From NCBI GenBank assembly GCA_963556495.2, contig OY747721.1, positions 27,606,649-27,670,648 on the forward strand: a DNA stretch of 64,000 bases. Direction: 5' to 3'. Positions within the stretch are counted from its first letter, which is position 1. The number at the start of each line of letters is the position of its first letter. Below are positions 33,978 through 44,469 of this stretch, piece by piece. The DNA is from Valencia hispanica. Taxonomy: Eukaryota > Chordata > Actinopteri > Cyprinodontiformes > Valenciidae. Both the position numbers and the translations under genes were made by a program. The notes below the pieces were generated by a model. The model did not search any database, was not told the origin of the DNA, and was given only the letters and a program-made list of their open reading frames with translations.

Positions 33978-34337
33978 TTGAATTACAGATGTATGACGAT
34001 TATATTTAAATCACCTTGTGAATTAGGTTTTCTGATGGGTGTTTTTTTGTAACTACTCTCTTGTGTTCCTCCATGGCAGTTCCATGAAAATTTAGCAGGG
34101 TCTCATCCCAGGTAAAGCAGAGAGAAAAAGGGGTTGATTTTCATTTTTCAATTATAGATTTAATTATTCATTCATTAGTAGGTCATTTATGTGATTTCAG
34201 TTATGTTTCCTTTTTATTTTATTTTTTTACATTTTTTTTCTTATTCAATTCCAGTTCATTGTTATTCAACAAGAATTTCCTTTTTCAGTTATTTCATTGT
34301 TTTGTTTATTCATATTAATCTATGAATAAGGGGAGGA
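33978..34337 (+). other. ERV 3' untranslated region and polypurine tract
   Basis: T-rich non-coding DNA ends in AAGGGGAGGAGA near 34327-34338, a plausible polypurine tract that primes plus-strand DNA synthesis. Confidence 0.5.
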
Positions 34338-34801
34338 GATTATAAATTCATTTATGAGCAGTGAATCAGTACTGAAATTGAGTCTGTTGTTATTGATTAC
34401 TACTGATCTGTTCTTTTTGCATAACCTCTTTAAAGGGTCACTGTGAATTTAGGTCAGGACAAACCTGCTGATTCAGACTCTTACAGCATGGGTTGGCATG
34501 GCAACTCTCTTTTACGTCTAAGAACGTCCTGGCATACATTGATTATTCTTCTATATCAAATCTTCTACGCCCAATGAGTCAAATGCTTACTGACTGAGAA
34601 ATGTTTGTTTGTAATGTCACAGGTTATAGACTCTTGATTACTGAACCTATATAATCCTGTCTTGTTCTGGAAGGCAGGTCAGTATCGCATATTTTCTCTG
34701 TTAACGCTGTACCTCCTTGTTTGATCAACCAAGTCTGTATTAAAACCTCAGAGTATCTGAAGGAATCTCTCTCTCCTCTTTCATTAAGAACTTTGATAAC
34801 A
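34338..34801 (+). repeat. ERV 3' LTR (approximate ends)
   Basis: It contains the U3 block shared with 12312-12397, a TATATAAT box near 34648 and an ATTAAA poly(A) signal near 34739, in LTR order. It ends around TTTGATAACA. Exact TG...CA limits are uncertain because the 5' end appears mutated. Confidence 0.6.
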
Positions 34802-35626
34802 GCCCTGTAACATCAAGATTGAGCTATGTAACAGGGCTATCCAGTCATTTGTCAAAATAAAACAGCGGTCACACTCAGATAATAAATGAAACGGAAATAC
34901 TGGAAGTTTTTTATTCTTTCTGTGTGGTCCACGGCCCGGTACCACATGACCCACAGCCCAGTACCGGTCCGGGGGTTTGAGGCCCCTGATTTACAGTGCT
35001 TACTTCTGAAGAAACTATGATGGGTCCCTGAAAAACAGGACACAAGTGAAAGGACAGAGAAGGGTGAGAAAGAATGGCACTTGATGGACTTGCTCAGATG
35101 AACACAATACTGGTATCTTTATTCCACACAAAAAGCTGAATCATATACAGTAGTACTTACGTAGAGGAACTCTTAAATAACCAAAGCATGAATAGACCCT
35201 GAAAAACAGGACAGAAAGGAAAAAAGATTAGATAAATATTAAAATATATTAAGGACAGATTGTGATTTAATTGTATCTCCAAAGACTATTCACTCACTGC
35301 ATCAATAAAAAGTCACCTACAACATTTCCACAGCAGCAACAATGAACATATCTTAACACATGGAAAGCTTTGAGAAGTGAAAGGACAGACAGCGAAGGGT
35401 GAGAAAGTATTGCACTTAATGGATTTTTTCAGACAATGACAGTACTGGTATGTTTACTCTAGAAAACTGGTTGAATCATATTCTATATACTTAAAATGAA
35501 CGAGTTCAGGCTTCCAAAAATGACTGACAGCATCTGAAACAAAACAATGACAGATTAAGGCTGTAAGAAAACATGTTTATGAATGCCTAATACCCCAATC
35601 TCATATTTATTCTATGTACTGTCTTA
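34802..35626. other. Spacer with an hAT tip and a short duplicated block
   Basis: At 34930-34992 the minus strand reads CAGGGGCCTCAAACCCCCGG and on to GTACTGGGCTGTGGGTC, the typical end of hAT (Charlie-like) elements; the other end is not seen. A block of about 85 bp (AGTGAAAGGACAGA...) occurs at 35046-35125 and again at 35378-35461, and a CCCTGAAAAACAGGACA motif at 35025 recurs at 35197. No gene. Confidence 0.5.
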
Positions 35627-36533
35627 CACTCAACAAAAATATAAACGCAACACCTTTGTTTCTGCTCTAAATCTAGATCTAAAATTCATTCCAGATACAC
35701 AATATTACCATTTCTCTCAAACATTGTTCACAAATCAGTCTAAATGTGTGATAGTGAGCACTTCTGCTTTGCTGAGATAATCCATCCCACCTCACAGGTG
35801 TGCCACATCAAGATGCTGATCTGACATCATGATTAGTGCACAGGTGTACCTTATACTGCCCACAATAAAAGGCCACCCTGGAATGTGCAGTTTTGTCTCA
35901 CAGCAAAATGCCACAGATGCCACAAGCATTGAGGGAATGTGCAGTTTTTTGCTTTATTGGGGGTCTTATCTGGTGTAACCACCATTTGCCTCATGCAGTG
36001 CAAAACATCTTCTTCGCATAGAGTTTATCAGATTGTCAATTGTGGCCTGTGGAATGTTGGTCCACTCCTCTTCATTGGCTGTGCGAAGTTGTTGGATATT
36101 AGTGGGAACTGGTACATGCTGTCGTATATGCCGGTCAAGCACATCCCAAACATGCTCAATGGGTGACATGTCCGGTGAGTATGCTGGCCATGCAAGAACT
36201 GGGACATTTTCAGCTTCCAAGAATTGTGTACAGATCCTTGCAACATGGGGCCGTGCATTATCTTGCAGAAACATGAGGTGATGTTCATGGATGTATGACA
36301 CAACAATGGGCCTCAGGATCTCATCACGGTATCTCTGAGCATTCAAAATGCCATCAATAAAATGCACCTGTGTTCTTCGTCCATAACAGATGCCTGCCCA
36401 TACCATAACCCCTTCACCACCTTGGGCCACTCGATCCACAACATTGACACCAGCAAAGCACTCACCCACACGACGCCACACACGCTGTCTGCCATCTGCC
36501 CTGAACAATGTAAACCGAGATTCATCCGGTTTG
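35627..36533 (-). mobile_element. Tc1-like transposon, truncated
   Basis: The terminal inverted repeat CACTCAACAAAAATATAAAC starts at 35627 after a TA dinucleotide, as expected of Tc1/mariner elements. The other end and the transposase N-terminus are missing: the sequence breaks near 36525-36536, exactly where the tandem-duplicated unit begins. Confidence 0.8.
35966..36508 (-). pseudogene. Tc1-like transposase, C-terminal catalytic part
   Basis: A frame of 180 codons covers the DDE_3 catalytic domain: GVMVWAGICYG, LQDNARPHVAR (second Asp) and SPDMSPIEHVWDVLDRH (third acidic region), to a normal C-terminus. The DESRF block carrying the first Asp lies just upstream at about 36520-36530. The DNA-binding N-terminus (paired helix-turn-helix domains) is lost. 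Such transposases excise and insert their element at TA sites; this fragment cannot bind its ends. Confidence 0.8.
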
Positions 36534-36739
36534 TTGGTGAGTGGCCGTGTCTAAGGGGGCTCCGGCTGAACTGCTTGTAAAAACCTGCTGAATTACCTAA
36601 ATATTCCTCTTCCCTTCTTTCGGCTTTCCTTAAAGGGGACACTGGTAGTCTATTTACCTTTTACAAAGATTTATTAAACTTCATTAGCAAACAGAAACAA
36701 CACGGAATTCGAGCTAGTGTTTCGGCTAAGTTAGCTAAC

Positions 36740-37476
36740 ATGGCTAAATGTAAGGGCAGCAACGGCGACAGCCCGATCACCAAAAGCGACTTCGAAGCAC
36801 TACTCAATGACCAGCGGGAAAGCTTCAAGACCAATGTTGCTGCATTGATCAACGAGTCAAAAGAATCTCTCAAATCATCGGTGGAATCACTGGGACAGAA
36901 ATGTTGGCTTGGGAGAACTTCGGAAAGCTCGCTGAGCTGAAGACTGTCATTAAAACTCTTTAATCCCAGTGTGGAAAGCTACTGGACATAGTTGAGGATC
37001 TCGAAAATAGATCTAGACGGTCAAATCTGAGAATAATCAACATACCTGAGGGCAGCGAACAGGGCCAAGTTCCTGCTGTGTTTGTGGCGAATCTCCTGAT
37101 GACGATGACTGGCTCTGAAGCAATCCCCCAGAGACAGAGAGAGCCCACAGTTCCCTTCGCAGATCATGAGATAACACCAGAGAGAAGCCCAGCCTTTATC
37201 GTTAAGTTCCTCCACTTTCAGGAAAAGGAAAAAGTCCTGCGATGGGCCAGGAAACAGCAGAGGTCGTACCGCGGCTCCGTACTGAGATTCTACCCAAACA
37301 TCAGAGCTGAACTAGCCAGACAGAGAGCAGGATTCAACGGAATTAAGCACTCCCTGTATGTGAAAGGTATAAAGTTCTTGTTTAATTCCAAGACCAGGAC
37401 TACTACTTTGATTCACCGCAAAAAGCTCAAGACTTTTATGAGCAGCATATCAATGTCTCTGATTACTGAGATGTGA
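36740..37476 (+). pseudogene. L1 ORF1, unit 1
   Basis: From ATG 36740 the frame MAKCKGSNGDSPITKS runs 66 codons and is then lost through a 37-bp deletion that unit 2 does not share. Later segments contain the RRM-like block RRSNLRIINIPEG and the C-terminal domain (FIVKFLHFQEKEKVLRWA, then RQRAGFNGIK). The order coiled coil, RRM and C-terminal domain is that of L1-type ORF1 RNA-binding proteins. Confidence 0.75.
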
Positions 37477-39740
37477 ACGATTAGAGGTTAGTCCCATTTC
37501 GAGATGCTGACATGTTATATTTGGTGTTAATTTGGAACTTACTGTAACTACAATATGGTGGTCTGGTGTTTGAATGTATTTTGTTCACTCATATCTGGGC
37601 TTGTCATCTTGTATCATTATTCTTATCCATTCTTTTCTTCTCTCTTTTTCAACAATCAGAAATGGAGTGTGATCCTTGATTATAAGCCTAAATCTTTTTG
37701 ATTATAGCATAATATTCCTTATTTCAGCATCCATAGTTTATTATTTAAAATGGGATCCCCCTGACTTAAGTCAGGGAAGAAGAAGGAAAAGGGTAATGTT
37801 GTCTGGAAGTAACAGGTTTTGGAAAATCCTGCTGCTAGTTCTAGTTCTGAGAACATGCTTAGGAGTGTTATGTAGGTTATTCTCTTACCGTTCTGAGAGT
37901 GTTTGGGTTTGTTGCCCAAAAGAGGAGGGAGAGGTGGGTGGGTCTGCTGTTATGGGTGGTAGGGGGGTGGAGGGTGGGTAGTACTGTTTTCAACACCTTT
38001 TGTTTTTTGTCGTTTTTTTGTTTTTGTTTTGTTTTCTCTCTTCTCTCATTTATTTAATTAGTAATTCTTTTTTCTGGACCTTCTCCCCTTTTTCCTCTCC
38101 CATACTTCCCTTTGCCATTATCCTACCATGTCAAGACAGCTTCACTTTACATTTACATTTGACTTTAATATAGGGCTATCATAACTGAAAGCACAGGAGC
38201 AAACCTGTGGTTTGTATCTTGGAACGATAAAGGGCTGAACAGCCCAACTAAAAGAGGCAGAATATTATTCCATTTAAAGCACTTGAAAACGGACATAGCC
38301 TTTCTACAGGAAACCCATCTGGTCGCTAAAGATCTCCATAGATTGAGGGCATCATGGGTCGGCCAATCCTTCCACTCTAGTTTTGGTAACAAATCCCGGG
38401 TTGTAGTGATTTTGTTTCATAAAAAAGTTTAATTTAACCTATCTAATGTAATATCTGACACCCAAGGTTGATTCATTATAGTTACAGGTTCTTTCAACAA
38501 TCCAGCAATTACTCTTTTTAACTATTATGCACCCAACTGGGATGATGAAGCCTTTGTTACAAAGGTGCTTTTATCTCTTCCAGATTTAAATAGCCACCAA
38601 TTCATTCTTGGGGGTTACTTAAATTGTCCAATAGACCCAGTACTGGATAGATCCTCACCTTCTAGGATGGCCAAAGCCTTTTCATCTTTAATGAACCAAA
38701 TAGGAGGTGTGGAGCCATGGCGTTTTCTCAACCCTGATAAAAAGAAATTTTCATTTTACTCACACATTCATACAACTTTATCACAAATAGATTAGTTTAT
38801 TATAGATAATAACTTCCTTTCAGCTCTTAGTCACACAGAATACTCTGCAATAGTTATATCTGACCATGCACCGTTACTCCTTGATCTTTCCTTCAATCGT
38901 TTACAAACCCCCCCCCCCCCCCGGAGACTGAACTGTTCTTCACTCAAGGATAATGGTTTTAAATCTAAGATTTCTGATGCAATGGATAATTTCATTTTAC
39001 ACAACAAGTCAGATTCCATTTCCGCATCTCTGCAATGGGAGGCTCTGAAGGCTGTTATTCGGGGAGAGATTATATCATATTCAATTGGTTTCAATAAATA
39101 TAAAAAACTGAAAAAAAGAACAGCTAATGGAAAATATTAGAATCCTGGATTACATGCTTTCGGAGTCTCCATCCCCGGAGCTTGTTAAACAGAGACAAAA
39201 CCTCCAAATGGAGTTAAATTTACTTACAACGTATGAGACAGAAAAGTTATTGTTACATTCAAATGGTCTTGTCAATGAACATGGAGAGACCACCGGACGG
39301 CTGCTGGCTCACCAGCTCAAGAGTAGGACAGCATCTCAGCAAATCAGGCAAATAAAAACCCCTTCTGCACAACCTACAGTAATCCCATCAATCATCAATG
39401 AAATCTTTAAAAATTTATACTCCAAGCTCTATACATCTGAAGCCTTTAACACTGACGCTGATAGAATGTCATTTCTTAATAACTTGGAATTCCCATCCAT
39501 CTCCTTGGAAAAAGCAAGCTATTTGAACCAACATTTGACAATTAATGAAATCACTGATGCAATTAAATCAATGCACAACAAAAAAGCCCCAGGCCCGGAC
39601 GGGTATCCAATAGATTTTTATAAGAAATTCATTGATAAATTAAGCCCCCTTCTCCTCCAAATGTTTAATGACTCTCTCACTCAGGGTACCTTACCCCAGA
39701 CCCTCACAGAGGCCTCTATAATTCTGTCGTTAAAACCAAA

Positions 39741-40354
39741 TGGAGGTAATATGTTGGCTTAAATTCAGGAGCAGGACCACGCCCCAGTGCCACTTTCCCT
39801 TCAGCAATCTACACAAACCCGTCTCACCTGGCCTAACAATCCCCAAATTATCCAGCGGTCTATATAAACTCAGCCTGCCTAGCGTCCTGCGTCTGTCTCG
39901 TTCGCTTCGCACAAATCCCAACCCAACCCACTCATGGTACCTTCTCAATCCATCTAATCTCCCCTTATCCTCCACTCATCCCTCTCCCTTACATCCCCTC
40001 ATCCCACCTCCCTTACATCCCCTCATCCCTCTCCCTTACATCCCCCTCATCCCTCTCCCTTACATCCCCCTCATCCCTCTCCCTTATATCCCCCTCATCC
40101 CCCTCATCCCTCTCCCTTACATCCTTTCATGCACCGGTTTACTTGTAGTCCTTGCTTCTTCTAACACCTCTCTCTTTCAGGTTCCGTCTGGGGGGGTCCT
40201 GAGCAGGCTCGGGAAAGAAGAATTCCTCAAGACTGCACCCCCACATCTAGTCTTCTTCCCAGCCTCCATCGGCACTTCTCCCCAGACCATTTATCCCTTC
40301 CTCACAATAAACGTTCAGATTCAGATCTTTGATGCGTGGTCCTTGCTAGTGAAT
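39741..40354 (+). mobile_element. Solo-LTR-like insertion in L1 ORF2, unit 1
   Basis: About 614 bp unrelated to L1 interrupt ORF2 between SLKPN and ECGSDRPISLLN. It has a TATATAAA box at 39861 and an AATAAA at 40306-40311 in promoter-to-poly(A) order, as in an LTR. A pyrimidine-rich minisatellite separates them. The same insertion is present in unit 2 at the same site, so it predates the duplication. Exact ends and target duplication are not resolved. Confidence 0.5.
39961..40130. repeat. Minisatellite, about 23-bp unit, unit 1
   Basis: Imperfect repeats of CCCTCATCCCTCTCCCTTAC plus three bases, about six to seven units. The open frame across it is a by-product of the repeat. Confidence 0.85.
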
Positions 40355-42955
40355 TAAAGATAGCTCAGAATGTGGCTCTGACAGACCGATCTCACTCCTG
40401 AATACTGATAATAAAATTTTGGCTAAAGTTCTTGCAAAGAGATTGGAATCTATTCTACCAGACATTATATCATCAGACCAGACGGGGTTTATGAGAAATC
40501 GTCACTCCTTTTCAAATAACCGTAGACTTTTAAATGTACTTCTAACCCCAGGCCCTGTCGAAGTGCCAGAGGTGGTGGTGTCTCTCGACGCCGAAAAGGC
40601 GTTTGACAGGGTGGAGTGGGGATACCTGTTTGACGTCCTTGGGAGATTTGGTTTGGGATCCAAATATATATCATGGGTAAAGGTGCTATACACGTCGCCT
40701 TAAGCTTCAGTATGTACAAATAGAATGAGATCACAATACTTTACATCTTCCAGGTCTACTCGTCAGGGATGTCGCCTGAGTCCCTTATTATTTGCTGTGG
40801 CAATCGAACCATTGTCTATAGCTCTCAAATCAGTCAACTATAACCAGGGGATTTCTAGAGGTAACTCTAAACATGTGCTGTCACTCTATGCGATGACCTA
40901 TTGTTGTTTATCTCCAACGCTTTAACCACTTTTCCTCGCATAATTAAATTATTTGATAGATTCGGAGCCTTTTCTGGCTATAAATTATACTATTCCAAAA
41001 GTGAGTGCTTTCTAATAAATAATCCAGTCCTGCAAATTGTGAACAGCAATCTCCCTTTTAAGTTATCTGGTAGGAGCTTTAGATACTTAGGAGTGAATAT
41101 CTGTGGACAGTTATCATCCATTTTTTAAAACCATTTTTTTTTACCTCTAATGGAACAGAATAAACTGGATTTAGAAAGGTGGAAGAATTTGCACTTAACA
41201 ATTGCAGGCAGGATAAATTGCGTCAAAATGAATGTTCTCCCATGCTTTTTATATATTTTTCATGGTCTACCAATATATCTACCAGAACCATTCCTTAGTG
41301 CAGCTGATAAATTAATCTCATCCTTTATATGGAAAAACGGGGACCCCAGGATTAAGCGTGGATTCCTCCAAAGGGATAAATCAGAGGGTGGGTTAGCGCT
41401 CCCAAACTTAAGAAACTATTATTGGGCAGCCAACATTCACACAATGATTCTTTGGGTCCAACAACCAACATTAAATTGGTGTGAACTAGAATCTAGCTCA
41501 TGTCCTGCTACTTCATTGGTGGCTTTACTCACACCTAAATTACCCATTCCATCAACCCAATACACTCATAACACTAATGTTTTTACTACCTTAAGGATCT
41601 GGTCTTAATTTAGACTTACCTTTAGACTTAAAGGAGCATCTATTCACAGTCCCATTTGCAATAATTATCTATTCGCACCCTCCAAAGTTGATGCTGCCTT
41701 CTCAATGTGGCATGGGTTGGGGCTTAGAAGTTTAAGAGACCTTTATGACGACAAGGCCTTTACTAGTTTTACCAGTCTTTGCGAAAAGTTTAACCTTCCA
41801 CACACACACACACCTTTTTTGCTATTTCCAGATTCATAACTACGCCAAGCTGAATAACCCAGTTTTTCCAAACACCCCTCCAGATTCAGTCGTTGACCTA
41901 ATTTTAGATATTTCCAGTCACCAAAAAGGCCTAATTTCTAGAATATATACTTCTATATCTCAACTCTCAGAGACCTCGCTGGACAAGATAAGAAGGGACT
42001 GGGAAGAGGAGTGGGGTAGCCCGATAGCTGATAATGAATGGAAGGAGGCACTCTCTAGAGTAAATGGGAGCACATCGTGTGTAAGGCTGAGTTTAATACA
42101 ATTTAAAGTAATCCATTGCATTTATTTCACCAATTATGAACTTTCTAAAATATATCCAATCGTCAGAGATACATGTAATAGATGTAACCTGTCCCCTGCA
42201 AACATGACACACATGGTTTGGTCTTGTCCCCGTCTCTATGATTATTGGGAAAATATCTTCAATCAAATGTCCAGAATTCTCAACTTCACATTACTACCGA
42301 ATGTGAAGATTGGTGTTTTTGGGATAATGCCAAATCATGAGCACCTCAGAAAATCGACAAAAGATGTAATTGCTTTTACATTCTTACCAGCGCGGAGAAG
42401 AATACTGATAGCATGGAAATCCCCACTTGCCCCTACAGCATATGCATGGCTCAAAGACCTTATGATTTTTCTTTATCTAGAGAAAATTAAATACAATTTA
42501 AGAAGGACCCCTGGGAAATTTGAGATGATCTGGAACTCAACATTACATTATAAACATTGGAAAATAACTAAGTAACTAAATAACTAATAATTAACTCTTT
42601 GTGTTTGTCTATCTGCCTTAAGGTGCTCATGGACCAATTTTACCTCTACCCCCCGTTTTCACTCTCTATCTTCTTTTTTTATAGTATTACCATTAATTTG
42701 TTCAATTATTTTTTTATGTATGTGTATATATATGTATATATATATACTGAACACTGCAAAGACTTGCTTGTGTATTTCTAATAGTTTCTGGTATACTACC
42801 CTTCTTGTGTTAACATTTGGTCTTGTAATATGGCGGACAGGGAGGGTGGGGGTTTGAAAGACTCTGTTTATTCTGGTTCTGGTTCTGTGACCGTGTTCTT
42901 TAAGGTTCTGTTTATTCTTGTGTAATCAATAAACATATGTTGAAATAAAAATTAA

Positions 42956-43300
42956 AAAAACTACAGAAGACCAAAGGTTAAGGAGGGCTAGATCTACCGA
43001 ACTTTCATCATTATTTCTTAGCCAACAGGCTCCAATTCATCTCAAGATTGTTTAAACATAGCTACCTAGATGGGTCCTGGATAGTCGTAGAAGGGACATT
43101 ATGCAATAAGATAAAAATGTCAGACCTACTATTTATAAGCTCAAATATAAAACGACACAAATGCTTTAAAAGCATTAATATCAGCTCCTCTCTGACAGCA
43201 ATATGCAACAGTAAATATCTTGGTAAGTTTTCGAATTTTTGCAGCATATTGAATGTTTATTCACATACGGCGAGCCTTTGATGAAAATGGAAGATTTTGA
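42956..43300 (+). pseudogene. Older L1 ORF2 C-terminus, unit 1
   Basis: After the younger LINE's A-tail, the 14-bp target duplication AAAAACTACAGAAG (42956-42969) is followed by degraded L1 ORF2 sequence in shifting frames (LANRLQFISRLFKHSYLDGSW, split, then KMSDLLFISSNIKRH). Its left half is found at 49930-50419, before the unit 2 LINE. Confidence 0.7.
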
Positions 43301-43540
43301 CAGGGTGCATAAGAACCCCGCACCCTCACACACCCCTCCGTCCCCACCCTTTATGTCATTATGATGCCCTCCTTTCTCCTTTTTCTAATTTTTTTACACA
43401 CATTCTAAAAAAAGTATTATTTTGATGCTTTCTTTCTTAGCCCATGCTTCTATACCCATTCCTTCCGATTCAACTGTAGTGCTTAGCTGATTACCTGCAG
43501 GGCTCCAGGTGAACATGATAAGGGTAATTAGAGAAGCTGA
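43301..43540. other. Upstream region of the secreted-protein gene, unit 1
   Basis: Non-coding DNA with C/T-rich LINE-like 3' sequence up to about 43400, then unique promoter-proximal sequence. Confidence 0.4.
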
Positions 43541-43548
43541 GCCACTGA

Positions 43549-43554
43549 TATAAA
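43549..43554 (+). promoter_or_regulatory. TATA box, unit 1 gene
   Basis: TATAAA within GATATAAAG, 85 bp before the ATG at 43634. A start site near 43578-43585 (GCAGTTACAGCAC) would leave a 5' leader of about 50 bp. Confidence 0.6.
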
Positions 43555-43633
43555 GTCAGCTGCAGACACAGAGCAGTTACAGCACAAAGCTTTTCTCCTT
43601 TAGAGTGCAGCCTGGTTCAGTTTCACTGCCAAC

Positions 43634-44331
43634 ATGGTGCTTCAGGTTGTTTTCAAGTGAGTTCTGTTTAATCTTCTGTGGTTCAGGCATTTAGTCCTGT
43701 ATTGATCAAAGCTCTTTATTTCAACAGGAGTTCCTGGATTTGCTTTGTGCTTTTCAGTATTGGAGCCTGTTTTCCTGCAAGAAAAAGCAAGTTTACATTT
43801 TCTTCTTGTGAACAAAGTTGTTGCAGTTTTTTTCTGTAACCCAGAGGCCTTGCTGTAACTACAGTGTCAAATGTGACTTTACCTTTTATCTAATCAGGTC
43901 AAACTGATGCCGGTTCCCCCTCTGGAGGCTCTCACCATAGGAGAGGTGGAGCTGACTCCAGTGGCGGTGCTTCCTTTAGTCTTGGGACAGGCTCTGGTGG
44001 TGCCTTCTCTGGTTCTGGATCTAATGTGGGCTCTTCAGCTGCACAGGATGCAGGACTTTCACAAATGATTGCTGCCCTACTGCTCCTGAGCCCCTACGGT
44101 AGTCGTCCTCTCCTTCAGTCTCACTGGAGCTCTCCCCAGGTTCCTCTGGGAATGGTTGCAACCCGCCCCGTGTACCCTTCATCCCTCATCGTCCACACTG
44201 ACAGCGGCTACCAGCGTGCACGAGACTTCCGTTCTGACTCCAAATACACCCAGGATATATTTGACAACATTCCTCAACCTGGAACCCCAAAGAACCCAGG
44301 GTCTGGGTCTAAAGGACACCAGAAGCTCTGA
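43634..44331 (+). CDS. Small secreted Ser/Gly-rich protein, four-exon gene, unit 1
   Basis: Coding exons 43634-43656, 43728-43786 and 43898-44331 give 171 residues. Intron 1 is GT-AG. Intron 2 appears to use a GC donor (AAAAA then GCAAGT) with a TAATCAG acceptor, which keeps the frame. A third intron (44333-44395) lies 1 bp after the stop, leaving a non-coding last exon with AATAAA at 44448-44453. Residues 1-25 form a likely signal peptide (hydrophobic WICFVLFSIGACF). Then come a Ser/Gly-rich stretch (GGASFSLGTGSGGAFSGSGS), a hydrophobic MIAALLLL segment and a polar tail with PVYPSSLIVHTDSGYQ. I do not recognise the family. TATA box, splice sites and poly(A) signal support a real host gene. 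The gene recurs in unit 2. Confidence 0.65.
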
Positions 44332-44469
44332 GGTGAGAACTTACTACTATGGCTAACAAAGCCTGTTGTGATACTAATGCTTTTGTCTTCTTCAGGTGAA
44401 ACTGACTGGCCGCTCAGACCTTGGTGACATGGAGGTTGAATCTGGACAATAAACTTGAACGAACTAACT

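Larger units (their letters stand above)
12312..34801 (+). mobile_element. Endogenous retrovirus, broken, with two nested insertions
   Basis: Parts appear in retroviral order on one strand: U3 fragment (12312), leader, gag (12781), nucleocapsid zinc knuckle (about 21500), protease, reverse transcriptase with YVDD, RNase H, start of integrase, env surface fragment, transmembrane segment, env tail (33876), polypurine tract and 3' LTR (about 34338-34801). The span is inflated by a 7.2-kb TIR element in gag and an 8.4-kb LTR element in env. Without those it would be about 7 kb, with integrase core and most of env surface missing. Stops and frameshifts occur in gag, pol and env, so it is not replication-competent. 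Confidence 0.85.
38190..42573 (+). pseudogene. L1 ORF2 (endonuclease and reverse transcriptase), unit 1
   Basis: Endonuclease blocks: LWFVSWNDKGL, AFLQETHL, YYAPNWDD and ISDHAPLLLDL. RT blocks: NKKAPGPDGYPIDFY, then after the insertion RPISLLNTDNKILAKVLAKRLE, QTGFMRNRHS, LDAEKAFDRVEW and TRQGCRLSPLLFAVAIEPL. A 1-base deletion at the catalytic box makes the frame read YAM instead of YADD. The C-terminal segment includes WKNGDPRIKRGFLQ and a C-x2-C-x7-H-x4-C zinc motif (NRCNLSPANMTHMVWSC). Multiple stops and shifts. L1-type target-primed retrotransposition enzyme, dead. Confidence 0.8.
36534..42955 (+). mobile_element. L1/Tx1-like LINE, unit 1 copy
   Basis: Copy of the element at 50420-56952, lacking the first 20 bp because the duplication breakpoint lies there. 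It has ORF1, ORF2, a 3' untranslated region and an A-rich tail ending at AATAAAAATTAAAA. ORF2 is interrupted by a solo-LTR-like insertion. It is inactive. Confidence 0.85.

Noticed and set aside
34801..34840. Short inverted repeat AGCCCTGT...ACAGGGCT after the ERV LTR
   Set aside because: Only 8 bp are perfectly paired. This is too short to call a transposon end or terminator.
39740..40357. Open frame of about 205 codons across the minisatellite (and 53712-54134)
   Set aside because: It follows from stop-free pyrimidine repeats. Composition is Pro/Ser/Leu repeats with no domain, and the frames differ between the two units.
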